Assembly: GCF_015594725.1 (NCBI RefSeq)
Contig: NZ_JADNRC010000006.1
Location: 186,001 to 250,000 of the forward strand
From: Flavobacterium sp. ALJ2
GTDB lineage: Bacteria; Bacteroidota; Bacteroidia; Flavobacteriales; Flavobacteriaceae
DNA: 64,000 nucleotides
Reading direction: 5' to 3'
Shown here: positions 26,328-35,467 of the stretch, piece after piece
How the letters are laid out: each line of letters opens with the position of its first letter
How positions within the stretch are numbered: position 1 is the stretch's first letter
Position numbers and translations under genes: made by a program
The notes under the pieces: model-generated
Told to the model about the DNA's origin: nothing
Database searches by the model: none
Seen by the model: only the letters and a program-made list of their open reading frames with translations

Positions 26328-29300
26328 ATGATAAAAAACTACATACTACTTTTTGCTTTATGTTTTTTTGCTTCTGTAAATGCGCAGATAATTAATTTTC
26401 CTGACGCGAATTTTAAGGCGAAATTACTTCAAGCAAGTACATCAAATCAAATTGCATTAGATAGCAATGGTATCAGTATAAAAATTGATACTAACAATAA
26501 TAACGAAATTGAGGTTTCTGAGGTAGAAAAAGTAGCTTCGCTTAACGTTACTGCTTCACAGATTAATTCTCTTGAAGGGATTTCGACTTTTTTAAATCTT
26601 AAAACCTTACAGTGTGGTTTTAATTCTTTAAAAAGTTTAGACTTAAAAAGTTTGACTAATTTGCAATACTTAAAATGTGAGCATAATTTGCTTACCACTT
26701 TAGAAATAAACGGATTGAGTCAATTGAGAGGTTTAGCTTTTGACTGGAATCAGATTACATCATTAAATACAAATGGCTTAACTAAAGTCGAAACGATAAC
26801 TTGTGAATATAATAGGCTGAAAGAACTAGATTTAAGTCTTCTACAAAATTTATTGACTTTAAATTGCAACTTTAATTCGGATCTTACTACTTTAAAAGTA
26901 GCTGGTTTAACAAAATTAAAAAGCCTTGACTGTAAATTACTAAAATTATCATCTTTAGAAGTTAAAAATTTGACTGCGCTAGAACGATTAAATTGTACAG
27001 GAAGTTTTACTACAGGAACATTAGATCTTAGCGGTCTGCCAAATCTTTCCTGGCTGGATTGTAGTTCTAATAACTTTACTTCATTAGATTTGAGTAATTT
27101 AAGTAAGCTTAAATATTTAGATTGCGGACTCAATAAGCTTACATCATTAGATGCAAGCAATTTAAAAAACCTTACTAAATTGTTATGTTGGCGAAACGAA
27201 TTAACTAGTTTAAATGTAAAAGGACTTGCCTTACTGGAATCTCTTAACTTTTCTGAAAATAAGCTCACATCGTTTACAGGAACGGGACTAACTAAAATTA
27301 AAAGTTTAGATCTTAGAAGAAACAAATTAACAAGCCTAGATGTTTCTTTATCAACAAGTCTGGAATCTTTATTTTGTTCTGAAAATCTATTAACTACTTT
27401 AAATATTACCGGTTTAAATAATTTAAAAATGCTTTATTGCAATAATAATAAATTAACTAATCTAGATGTTACCGGTGCATCAAAAGTGAGTACTGTTTAT
27501 TGTAACAATAATCTTTTAAACAATATTAATGTAGCAAACTCAACTTCTTTAACAGAATTGTATATAGACACTAATCAATTATCTACTATAGATTTAACGG
27601 GCTTAACTAATTTAAGTATACTTTCATGTTCTGCCAATAAATTTGCTGATATCAATATACTTGGGTTAAAAAATCTAACTGAATTTTATTGTACGAATAA
27701 TGCATTAACAAAAATTGATTTAACAGGTCTAACTAAATTATCGACTTTGGCTTGCAGTAGAAATCAATTATCAGACTTAATTGTTTTGGGATTAAGTAAT
27801 CTAAAATTACTTTATTGCCATCACAATTTATTAACTACTTTAGACTTAACCGGCTTAAATAACCTTGTCTTATTAAATTGTGGTTACAATCAATTTTCTA
27901 CTTTAAATATTTCCGGACTTACAGGTTTAAAAGAATTATATTGTACTAATAATCAAATCACAGATTTAGATCTTTCAGGTTTGGCAAATCTTGGAGTACT
28001 GGAGTGTGGTAGTAATTTGCTAACTAAATTAAATGTTTCAGGATTAAAGAAGTTACAAATGATTTCATTTGAAAATAATAATGTTGAAACAATAGATTTA
28101 AGTGGGTTAAAAAATATTATGTCGTTTGATTGTTCAAATAATAAATTATTCAATTTAGATTTTTCGACTGTTATTTATACACCACAGGAAGGTTTTATAG
28201 GACCTAATACTTTTATTTATGAATATGTAGATGGAATGATCATTTCTATGGCGATGTGTAATTATACTTTAAATAACAATCAATTTGAATTTATTAATTT
28301 AAAAAATAGTAATGGATATTCTATTTCATTTTCAGATAATCCTAACTTAAAATATATTTGTGTCAATGATGATAAAATTGAGGATATTGAACAATTTATT
28401 AGTAAATACGGATATACAGATTGTCATGTAAACTCTTATTGTTCTTTTGAACCGGGAGGAACTAACTATGTAATTCAGGGTAATTGTAGAATTAATACTA
28501 ATCAGAATGGATGTAATGCGTTAGATATCCCTGCCAATAATCTCAAATTTATTATAGATGACACTATTAAAAAAGAAAGTATTATAAATAAAGGGACAGG
28601 GAGTTATTTTATTCCTGTTAAAGAAGGAACTTATACAATTACACCAATATTAGAAAACCCTGACTATTTTTCTGTTTCTCCAACTTCTGTAAGTGCAGTA
28701 TTTCCAACTCAAACTACTCCTATAAATCAGAATTTTTGTTTGTCTCCTAATGGAACTCACAAAGATTTAGAAATAACTATGTTGCCAAGAGAAGCTGCAA
28801 GACCAGGTTTTAATGCGAGTTATAAAATAATTTATAAAAACAAAGGAAACATAATTCAATCAGGTACTGTAAATCTTAGCTTTAAGGATGCATTTTTAGA
28901 TTTAATAAGCTCAAGTTCAAATGTTTCTAATCAGTCCTTAAATAAATTAACTTGGGATTTTATAGATTTAAAACCACTTGAAACCAGAGAAATTGAAATT
29001 GTATTTAATGTAAATTCACCTATGGAAATGCCTCCAGTAAATAACAATGATATTCTTAGTTACACTGCTATAATTAATTCAAATCAAATTGATGAAACAC
29101 CTGATGACAATATATTTACTTTAAATCAAACAGTTGTTGGATCTTACGACCCAAATGATAAAACTTGTTTAGAAGGAGTTATTGTTACACCCGATTTAAT
29201 TGGAAAGTATGTACATTATATGATTCGTTTTGAAAACACAGGGACTTATCATGCTCAAAATGTAGTGGTTAAAGATAATATCGATTTATCAAAATTTGAT

Positions 29301-29816
29301 ATTTCGTCATTAGTACCTACAAGTTCCAGCCATTCCTACATCACCAAAATTTCAAATGGAAATAAAGTCGAATTTATTTTCGAGAATATCAATCTCCCTT
29401 ATGATGATGCTAATAACGACGGTTATATTGCCTTTAAAATTAAAACTTTACCGACATTAAAAGTGGGGGATAGTTTTCAGAATGAAGCCAATATTTATTT
29501 TGATTATAATTTCCCAATACTTACTAATAAAGCTACATCAACTTTTAATACTACACTAGAAACTCAAGATTTTGAATTTTCAAATTACTTAAATGTATAT
29601 CCTGTTCCTGCAAAAGAAGTTCTGAATGTTTCTGTGAAAAATAATATAGAAATTAACTCAATGGCAATTTATAACCTTTTAGGACAATTGGTTATTGCAG
29701 TTCCTAATGCACAAAATGCAAAAACAATAGATGTTTCTCCATTAAAAACGGGAACGTATTTCCTTACCATTAAATCTGATAAGGGAATATCTAATACAAA
29801 ATTTATTAAGGAATAA
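26328..29816 (+). CDS. Secreted leucine-rich-repeat protein with T9SS sorting tail
   Basis: A 1162-residue secreted protein. Residues 1-19 are a signal peptide (LLFALCFFASVNA). A short calcium-loop-like stretch DTNNNNEIEVSEVE precedes about 25 leucine-rich repeats (roughly residues 75-620) with a 21-residue period and the pattern L..LYC.NN.LT.LDLTGL. A Cys-bearing spacer follows, then beta-sandwich regions including GSYDPNDKTCLEG and a long domain ending NEANIYFDYNFPI, common in T9SS cargo. The last 70 residues are a type A sorting domain (YPVPAKEVLNV, IYNLLGQLV, GTYFLTIKS). It would be exported by Sec, then moved across the outer membrane by the T9SS. Likely roles are adhesion or glycan or protein binding. 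Confidence 0.9.
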   Translation: MIKNYILLFALCFFASVNAQIINFPDANFKAKLLQASTSNQIALDSNGISIKIDTNNNNEIEVSEVEKVASLNVTASQINSLEGISTFLNLKTLQCGFNSLKSLDLKSLTNLQYLKCEHNLLTTLEINGLSQLRGLAFDWNQITSLNTNGLTKVETITCEYNRLKELDLSLLQNLLTLNCNFNSDLTTLKVAGLTKLKSLDCKLLKLSSLEVKNLTALERLNCTGSFTTGTLDLSGLPNLSWLDCSSNNFTSLDLSNLSKLKYLDCGLNKLTSLDASNLKNLTKLLCWRNELTSLNVKGLALLESLNFSENKLTSFTGTGLTKIKSLDLRRNKLTSLDVSLSTSLESLFCSENLLTTLNITGLNNLKMLYCNNNKLTNLDVTGASKVSTVYCNNNLLNNINVANSTSLTELYIDTNQLSTIDLTGLTNLSILSCSANKFADINILGLKNLTEFYCTNNALTKIDLTGLTKLSTLACSRNQLSDLIVLGLSNLKLLYCHHNLLTTLDLTGLNNLVLLNCGYNQFSTLNISGLTGLKELYCTNNQITDLDLSGLANLGVLECGSNLLTKLNVSGLKKLQMISFENNNVETIDLSGLKNIMSFDCSNNKLFNLDFSTVIYTPQEGFIGPNTFIYEYVDGMIISMAMCNYTLNNNQFEFINLKNSNGYSISFSDNPNLKYICVNDDKIEDIEQFISKYGYTDCHVNSYCSFEPGGTNYVIQGNCRINTNQNGCNALDIPANNLKFIIDDTIKKESIINKGTGSYFIPVKEGTYTITPILENPDYFSVSPTSVSAVFPTQTTPINQNFCLSPNGTHKDLEITMLPREAARPGFNASYKIIYKNKGNIIQSGTVNLSFKDAFLDLISSSSNVSNQSLNKLTWDFIDLKPLETREIEIVFNVNSPMEMPPVNNNDILSYTAIINSNQIDETPDDNIFTLNQTVVGSYDPNDKTCLEGVIVTPDLIGKYVHYMIRFENTGTYHAQNVVVKDNIDLSKFDISSLVPTSSSHSYITKISNGNKVEFIFENINLPYDDANNDGYIAFKIKTLPTLKVGDSFQNEANIYFDYNFPILTNKATSTFNTTLETQDFEFSNYLNVYPVPAKEVLNVSVKNNIEINSMAIYNLLGQLVIAVPNAQNAKTIDVSPLKTGTYFLTIKSDKGISNTKFIKE
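26520..28170 (+). repeat. Array of about 25 leucine-rich-repeat units at DNA level
   Basis: The coding sequence repeats with a 63-66 base period, for example the recurring codons for TTAxxTTxxxAxTTxLxC. Units differ at many positions, so the array is old, although neighbouring units at about 27400-27950 are more alike. Confidence 0.8.
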
Positions 29817-29837
29817 TCTATATAATAGCTAACTTAT

Positions 29838-29871
29838 AAAAAAGCTTCACCTTGGTGAGGCTTTTTTTGTA
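29838..29871 (+). terminator. Terminator, copy 2 of the 34-bp duplicated element
   Basis: Identical over 34 bases with 26235-26268: six A, the AAGCTTCACC / GGTGAGGCTT stem, seven T and GTA. It follows the T9SS cargo gene by 21 bases. Confidence 0.9.
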
Positions 29872-29901
29872 TTACAAATTTTATAAAACGCCTAAATAAT
29901 C

Positions 29902-29909
29902 TATATTTG
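29902..29909 (+). promoter_or_regulatory. Probable -7 box of fabG
   Basis: TATATTTG fits TAnnTTTG, 30 bases before the fabG ATG and just after a terminator, as expected for a new transcription unit. Confidence 0.55.
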
Positions 29910-29938
29910 TATTTAGAAAATAAAATGAATACCATAAT

Positions 29939-30685
29939 ATGAAATTACTAGAAGGAAAAGTAGCCATTATAACTGGCGCAAGCCGCGGAATAGGAAAAGG
30001 GATTGCTGAAGTTTTCGCAAAACATGGTGCAAACGTAGCTTTTACATACAGTTCATCTGTAGAATCGGCTTTGGCTTTAGAAAAAGAATTGAATGCTCTA
30101 GGTATTAAAGCAAAAGGATATCAATCGAATGCAGCTGACTTTACAGAAGCTCAAACTTTTGTTGAAGCTGTTTTGGCTGATTTTGGAACTGTAGATATTT
30201 TAATAAATAATGCTGGTATTACAAAAGACAACCTTTTAATGCGTATGTCTGAAGCTGATTTTGATCAAGTTATTGATGTTAACTTGAAATCAGTTTTTAA
30301 TATGACAAAAGCAATTCAAAAAACATTTTTAAAACAACGCTCTGGATCAATCATCAACATGAGTAGTGTTGTTGGAGTAAAAGGAAACGCAGGTCAAACT
30401 AATTATGCAGCTTCAAAAGCTGGTGTTAACGGATTTACAAAATCAGTAGCATTAGAATTAGGTTCTCGTAACATTCGTTGTAATGCAATTGCACCAGGAT
30501 TTATTGAAACTGAAATGACTGCAAAATTAAGTGAAGATGTAGTAAAAGGTTGGAGAGAAGGAATTCCGTTGAAACGTGGAGGAACTACAGAAGATGTTGC
30601 AAACGCTTGTCTTTTCTTAGCATCGGATATGAGTGCTTATGTTACGGGACAAGTTCTTAATGTTTGTGGAGGGATGCTTACTTAA
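29939..30685 (+). CDS. fabG: 3-oxoacyl-[acyl-carrier-protein] reductase
   Basis: A 248-residue short-chain dehydrogenase. The NADP-binding loop TGASRGIGKGIAE, NNAGIT, the catalytic Ser in INMSSVVG, and the YAASKAG Tyr-Lys pair are all present, with the FabG-typical end VTGQVLNVCGGMLT. It reduces 3-oxoacyl-ACP in fatty acid elongation. Other short-chain dehydrogenases are similar, but the spacing and C-terminus favour FabG. Confidence 0.92.
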   Translation: MKLLEGKVAIITGASRGIGKGIAEVFAKHGANVAFTYSSSVESALALEKELNALGIKAKGYQSNAADFTEAQTFVEAVLADFGTVDILINNAGITKDNLLMRMSEADFDQVIDVNLKSVFNMTKAIQKTFLKQRSGSIINMSSVVGVKGNAGQTNYAASKAGVNGFTKSVALELGSRNIRCNAIAPGFIETEMTAKLSEDVVKGWREGIPLKRGGTTEDVANACLFLASDMSAYVTGQVLNVCGGMLT

Positions 30686-30692
30686 AAAAGTC

Positions 30693-30744
30693 TCAGTTTA
30701 ATGTTTTCAGTTTGTACTGATGACTGAAACTGTTACTGAAAACT
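30693..30744. repeat. Periodic inverted repeat after fabG
   Basis: CAGTTTAATGTTTTCAGTTT (30694-30713) faces CTGAAACTGTTACTGAAAAC (30724-30743). Both arms are built from CAGTTT / AAACTG units. There is no T-run. The spacer separates fabG from the next gene by 66 bases. Confidence 0.7.
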
Positions 30745-30751
30745 AAAAATT

Positions 30752-32779
30752 ATGACTACAAACACGATTCTATTATTAGTACTTTCATTAGTAATTGCAG
30801 GAGGTTTGTCGTTTTTTCAATATTATTACAAAGCCAAAGGCAAATCAAAACTGAATTTGTTTTTGGCTTTTTTGCGTTTTCTATCCATTTTTGGAATATT
30901 GCTTTTATTGATAAATCCAATAATTACAAAGAACTCGTTAGAAATCATTAAAACTCCATTACCAATTGTAGTGGATAATTCAAGTTCCATAAACGCTTTA
31001 AACTCTAAAGAAAAAGTTCTTGAATTGTATAAAATACTAACGTCGAATAAAGATTTACAAAATAAGTACGAAATTCAATCGTATCAATTTGATGCCGATT
31101 TTAAACAATCAGAAGAATTCGATTTTAAAGGGAGTCAAACTAATCTAGACGAAATTGCGAAGAATTTAAAAAGCATCAATAAGAATGTAGTTTTCCCAAC
31201 TGTAATTATTACTGATGGAAATCAAACTACAGGAAATGACTATGTATATCGTTTTGACCCAAACAATAAAGTTTATCCAGTAATTATAGGCGATACTACA
31301 ACTTTTTTAGATTTAAAAATAAATCAGCTCAACGTAAATAAATACGCCTTTTATAAAAATAAATTTCCAGTTGAAGTATTCCTTCAATATTCGGGAACAA
31401 AAAATATAAATTCTGATTTATCGATTTCTCAGGGAGGTACCGTTTTAATAAAAGAAAAAATTTCTTTTTCCCCATCTAAAAAAACAGCTACTTTAAATTT
31501 ATTGTTACCAGCTGATAAAGTAGGGGTACAAATTTTTAAAGCTAGTATTTCATCAAGCGAAAAGGAAAAAAACTCCTATAACAATACAAAGAATTTTGCT
31601 GTAGAAGTTATAGACCAAAAAACTACGGTAGCCATTATTTCGGCAATAAACCATCCAGATATTGCAGCTTTAAAACGTTCGATAGAATCTAATGCGCAGC
31701 GTAAAGTTGTTTTGGTCAAGCCAAATGAAATTAAATCATTGCAAGATTATAATATTTTAATTTTGTACCAGCCAACAGTTGCTTTCAAACCAATTTTTGA
31801 TTCAAACAAAGCGGCTGGAATTAATACTTTTATTATAACTGGAAATAATACTGACTTCAATTTCCTGAATCAACAGCAAACTGCTTTCTCATTTAGAATG
31901 AGCAATCAGAAAGAAGATTATTTGGCTGAATTTAATTCACAATTTAATCTTTTCGCAGCTGAAGAAATTGGATTTGGAAATTTCCCTCCTTTGCAAAATT
32001 CTTTTGGAACAATTACTACAAATGAAAATGTTTCCGTTTTACTTTCGTCAAAAATTAGAAATGTGGCAACTAATGCTCCTTTATTAGCTTTTACCGAAAA
32101 TCAAGGAAAAAGAGGTGCTTACCTTTTTGGCGAAAACACATGGAAATGGCGCATGCAAAGTCATATCGACAATCAGTCGTTTTCCAAATATGATATTTTT
32201 ATTGATAAAATAATACAATATCTAGCTTCAAATAACACTAAAAAATCATTGGTAGTAAACCACGAAAGTTTTTATAATTCTGGAGATGCACTAGAAATTA
32301 ACGTACAATATTTTAATAAAAATTATGAGTTTGATGAGAAAGCAAATCTCTCCATTTCAGTAACCAATACAGAAACCAAACAAACCAAAAATTACGATTT
32401 ATTAAAAGGAAATAATTCTTACTCCGTAAACTTAGATGGACTTCCTGCCGGGAAATATTCTTTCTCTGTTAAAGAATTAAATTCAAAAACTACTTATTCA
32501 AGTCGTTTTGAAGTATTAGATTTTGATATCGAAAAACAATTCGTAAATCCAGATGTTCAAAAATTACAGCAGTTGGCGTTGCAAACTAATGGGAAAGCAT
32601 TTTTCCAAAATCAATCGGATGCTTTGATAAAAATACTTTTGGAGAATCCTGAATATAAGGCAATTCAAAAAAACGTGAGCACAAAAACTCCTTTAATTGA
32701 TTGGGTTTGGCTTTTAGTTTTAATTGCTATTGCATTGGCAACCGAATGGTTTGTTAGAAAATACAATGGACTTTTGTGA
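30752..32779 (+). CDS. Membrane protein with VWA-like domain
   Basis: A 675-residue protein with two N-terminal membrane helices (ILLLVLSLVIAGGLSFFQYYY and FLSIFGILLLLINPII), a large extracytoplasmic part and one C-terminal helix (WVWLLVLIAIALATEWFV). After the second helix PLPIVVDNSSSINALNS gives a DxSxS metal-ion-dependent adhesion motif of a von Willebrand A domain, supported by FPTVIITDGNQTTGND. The layout resembles BatA/BatB-like or glutamine amidotransferase-like membrane proteins of Bacteroidota. Function unknown. It heads a run with the DUF4846 and M15 peptidase genes. Confidence 0.7.
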   Translation: MTTNTILLLVLSLVIAGGLSFFQYYYKAKGKSKLNLFLAFLRFLSIFGILLLLINPIITKNSLEIIKTPLPIVVDNSSSINALNSKEKVLELYKILTSNKDLQNKYEIQSYQFDADFKQSEEFDFKGSQTNLDEIAKNLKSINKNVVFPTVIITDGNQTTGNDYVYRFDPNNKVYPVIIGDTTTFLDLKINQLNVNKYAFYKNKFPVEVFLQYSGTKNINSDLSISQGGTVLIKEKISFSPSKKTATLNLLLPADKVGVQIFKASISSSEKEKNSYNNTKNFAVEVIDQKTTVAIISAINHPDIAALKRSIESNAQRKVVLVKPNEIKSLQDYNILILYQPTVAFKPIFDSNKAAGINTFIITGNNTDFNFLNQQQTAFSFRMSNQKEDYLAEFNSQFNLFAAEEIGFGNFPPLQNSFGTITTNENVSVLLSSKIRNVATNAPLLAFTENQGKRGAYLFGENTWKWRMQSHIDNQSFSKYDIFIDKIIQYLASNNTKKSLVVNHESFYNSGDALEINVQYFNKNYEFDEKANLSISVTNTETKQTKNYDLLKGNNSYSVNLDGLPAGKYSFSVKELNSKTTYSSRFEVLDFDIEKQFVNPDVQKLQQLALQTNGKAFFQNQSDALIKILLENPEYKAIQKNVSTKTPLIDWVWLLVLIAIALATEWFVRKYNGLL

Positions 32780-32844
32780 AGAAATATAATTGAATTCCTT
32801 CTAGCTTTTTGTAATCTTGTAGTTATAAATTAAAAGTCTAAATT

Positions 32845-33678
32845 ATGAAAATTAAATTCTTGTTTATTGTAACAATTTTGATTGCAATTTTTTGTTTTTT
32901 TTCATTTTCAAAGACAAATAATACTCCCAAAAGCAATCTTTTAGAAAACACAATTCAACAGCGTTTTCAACCACCTCTTGGATTTGTGCGAGAAAAGGAA
33001 TCTAAAACTTCGTTTGGATATTTTTTGCAAAATCTTCCATTAAAACCTACAGGTTCAAACGTTTTGTATTTTGATGGAACTGTAAAATCAAATCGAAACG
33101 TTTATGAAGCAGTTGTAAATTTACCCATTGGAAAACAGGATTTGCATCAATGTGCTGATGCCGTGATGCGTTTGCGAGCGGATTATTTATATAGCCAGAA
33201 ACAGTACGATAAAATACATTTTAATTTCACAAATGGTTTTCGGGTTGATTTTAGTAAATGGGCGGCAGGTTACAGAATTGCAGTTAAAGGCAATAAAACT
33301 AGTTGGGTTAAAACTGCAAAACCATCTGACAGTTATCAGACCTATTGGAAATACTTAGAGACGGTTTTTATGTATGCAGGAACTGCTTCGTTAGAAAAAG
33401 AGCTAAAACCAATTAATGTTTTAGACATAAAAATTGGAGATATTTTTATAAAAGGAGGCTTTCCAGGTCACGCTGTTATTGTGGTTGATATAGCTGTGAA
33501 TCCCAAAAACAACCAAAAAATTATGCTTTTAGCACAAAGCTATATGCCAGCACAGGAAATTCAAATATTGAAAAATCCAAATAACAGTTCATTGAGTCCT
33601 TGGTATGCTGCCGATTTTGGAACCACTCTGAAAACACCCGAATGGACTTTTAGTTCTTCACAATTAAAACGTTTTTAA
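32845..33678 (+). CDS. DUF4846 family protein
   Basis: A 277-residue protein with an N-terminal signal or membrane anchor (FLFIVTILIAIFCFFSF) and the conserved features of DUF4846: SFGYFLQNLPLKPTGS, LYFDGTVKSN, DLHQCADAVMRLRADYLYS, FRVDFSKWAAG, and IKIGDIFIKGGFPGHAVIVVDIA with a His near the end. The last segment looks like a Cys/His-type hydrolase core, but no activity is established. The stop and the start of the M15 peptidase gene are directly adjacent, so the pair is probably co-translated and functionally linked in the cell envelope. Confidence 0.82.
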   Translation: MKIKFLFIVTILIAIFCFFSFSKTNNTPKSNLLENTIQQRFQPPLGFVREKESKTSFGYFLQNLPLKPTGSNVLYFDGTVKSNRNVYEAVVNLPIGKQDLHQCADAVMRLRADYLYSQKQYDKIHFNFTNGFRVDFSKWAAGYRIAVKGNKTSWVKTAKPSDSYQTYWKYLETVFMYAGTASLEKELKPINVLDIKIGDIFIKGGFPGHAVIVVDIAVNPKNNQKIMLLAQSYMPAQEIQILKNPNNSSLSPWYAADFGTTLKTPEWTFSSSQLKRF

Positions 33679-34425
33679 ATGAAACAATTCCTTTTTTTAG
33701 TCCTTATATTCCAAAATGTTTTTTCTCAAGAAATCCCATTAAATGTTCAAAAATTAATTAAAGCATATCCAAATCAAGTTGTTGGTTATAAAGATAATAA
33801 GATTATTTTTAGTGATAAATCAAATTTGATTTATGATGATTTTAAAAATAAAACGAATCAAGAATTATTGGAGAATCCAGATATTGAGGATCAATTTAAG
33901 TTCGTTTATAATAAAGCAAATAAGAATTTAATTCCGAAGGAAGACGCAGGAAGAATTCGAAATGAAGCTTTTTTTAAGAAAATTTACGGAAATTCAAAAT
34001 CAGAAGTAGAGTCAAAAATGACTGAAATTATTTGGTGCCCAAAATTAGTCAATCAAAAAATAAAAGTAACAACCGTGAATGGAATTGATAAAATAGTTAG
34101 AAAACTCTCGGCAGAATTAGATAATAATCCAGAATTTAAAAAATATATTAATGTGATTGGAGGCACATTTAATTGGAGAAAAATTTCAGGAACAAACCGA
34201 TTGAGTATGCATAGTTATGGGATGACTATAGATATTAATGTCAATAATTCTAATTATTGGCAATGGGATTGTAGATGTAAAAATGAAGAAGCTACTCTTT
34301 CGTATAAAAATCAAATTCCTCTTAAGCTAGTTTCAATTTTTGAAAAATATGGCTTTATTTGGGGAGGGAATTGGAAACATTATGATACAATGCATTTTGA
34401 GTATCGACCTGAACTTTTGTTATAA
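33679..34425 (+). CDS. M15-family (VanY-like) peptidoglycan peptidase
   Basis: A 248-residue secreted protein. Signal peptide KQFLFLVLIFQNVFS, a variable middle, and an M15 zinc site: SMHSYGMTIDINV (His and Asp ligands) and HYDTMHFEYRP (final His). YGFIWGGNWKH lies between them as usual. Such enzymes are D,D- or L,D-carboxypeptidases or endopeptidases acting on peptidoglycan stems. It starts on the base after the DUF4846 stop. Confidence 0.85.
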   Translation: MKQFLFLVLIFQNVFSQEIPLNVQKLIKAYPNQVVGYKDNKIIFSDKSNLIYDDFKNKTNQELLENPDIEDQFKFVYNKANKNLIPKEDAGRIRNEAFFKKIYGNSKSEVESKMTEIIWCPKLVNQKIKVTTVNGIDKIVRKLSAELDNNPEFKKYINVIGGTFNWRKISGTNRLSMHSYGMTIDINVNNSNYWQWDCRCKNEEATLSYKNQIPLKLVSIFEKYGFIWGGNWKHYDTMHFEYRPELLL

Positions 34426-34495
34426 ATTTTTAAATTATTTTATTGTAAAAAAATATTGTGGAGGGAAGTTGATTACGAATTAAAAATTTATGATT

Positions 34496-35392
34496 ATGGA
34501 TTTTAGGCTAAAAGTATTTTCCGCTGTTGCAAACAGGTTGAGCTTTACCAAGGCTGCAGCTGAATTGTATATTACACAACCAGCTGTTTCTAAACACATT
34601 CAGGAATTAGAAGAAAACTATAAGACAAAACTTTTCGAAAGGAATGGTTCTAAAATTAGCTTAACCAAAGCTGGAGAAATTCTTTTAAAACATACCAAAG
34701 ATATATTTGAAATTTATAGAGAAATCGATTTTGATATGAGTACATTTATCAATCAACGTCAGGGATTATTGCGATTAGGAGCAAGTACAACCATTTCTCA
34801 ATATATAATCCCACCATTATTAGCACGTTTTCACCAAAAGTTACAAGACATAAAAGTCAATTTACTAAACGGAAATACCGAACAAATTGAAAGTGCTTTA
34901 ATTACTAAAGAGATAGAAATTGGTATTGTTGAAGGACAATCCAGAAATCAATCAATTAAATATACTGAATTTTTAAAGGATGAATTGGTCTTGGTTTGCA
35001 GTAGTAAAAACCCATTAGTCAATAAAAATGAAATTTTATTAGAGGACTTACATAACTTACGTTTTATAACTCGAGAAAGAGGTTCTGGAACACTTGAGGT
35101 TATTGAATACGCTTTGAAACAATTTAATATCAAGTTACTAGAATTACAAATTGAAATGCAACTAGGAAGTACTGAAAGCATAAAATCCTATCTTTTAAAT
35201 TCTGATTGCGTTGCTTTTATGTCAATTCACGCTGTTGATAAAGAGTTAAAAAACAAAGAATTAACAGTTTTAGATGTGGAAAAATTGTCAATAGAGAGAT
35301 ACTTTTATATCATAACATTACATGGTAAATCAGATGCTCTGACCGAATTGTTTATAAAAAATATGGCAAATTACTATAACATGAAGTTATAG
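34496..35392 (+). CDS. LysR-family transcriptional regulator
   Basis: A 298-residue LysR regulator. The N-terminal winged helix-turn-helix reads FSAVANRLSFTKAAAELYITQPAVSKHIQELEENYKTKLFER, followed by a linker helix and the periplasmic-binding-like effector domain (LRLGASTTISQYIIPPLLARF). Two in-frame ATGs lie six bases apart (34490, 34496); MDFRLKVF is the usual family start. It is 75 bases upstream of the YeiH gene on the same strand and probably controls it, as LysR and yeiH neighbours are frequent. Confidence 0.92.
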   Translation: MDFRLKVFSAVANRLSFTKAAAELYITQPAVSKHIQELEENYKTKLFERNGSKISLTKAGEILLKHTKDIFEIYREIDFDMSTFINQRQGLLRLGASTTISQYIIPPLLARFHQKLQDIKVNLLNGNTEQIESALITKEIEIGIVEGQSRNQSIKYTEFLKDELVLVCSSKNPLVNKNEILLEDLHNLRFITRERGSGTLEVIEYALKQFNIKLLELQIEMQLGSTESIKSYLLNSDCVAFMSIHAVDKELKNKELTVLDVEKLSIERYFYIITLHGKSDALTELFIKNMANYYNMKL

Positions 35393-35467
35393 GCTATTGC
35401 CATTTACAATTGGCAATTGTTGTAATAACTATAGATCTTTGTACTGTAATTATTAAATACTATTACC

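Noticed and set aside
26520..28170. Regular direct repeats that could suggest a CRISPR-like or satellite array
   Set aside because: The period is a multiple of three, the frame stays open throughout, and the translation is a clear leucine-rich-repeat protein.
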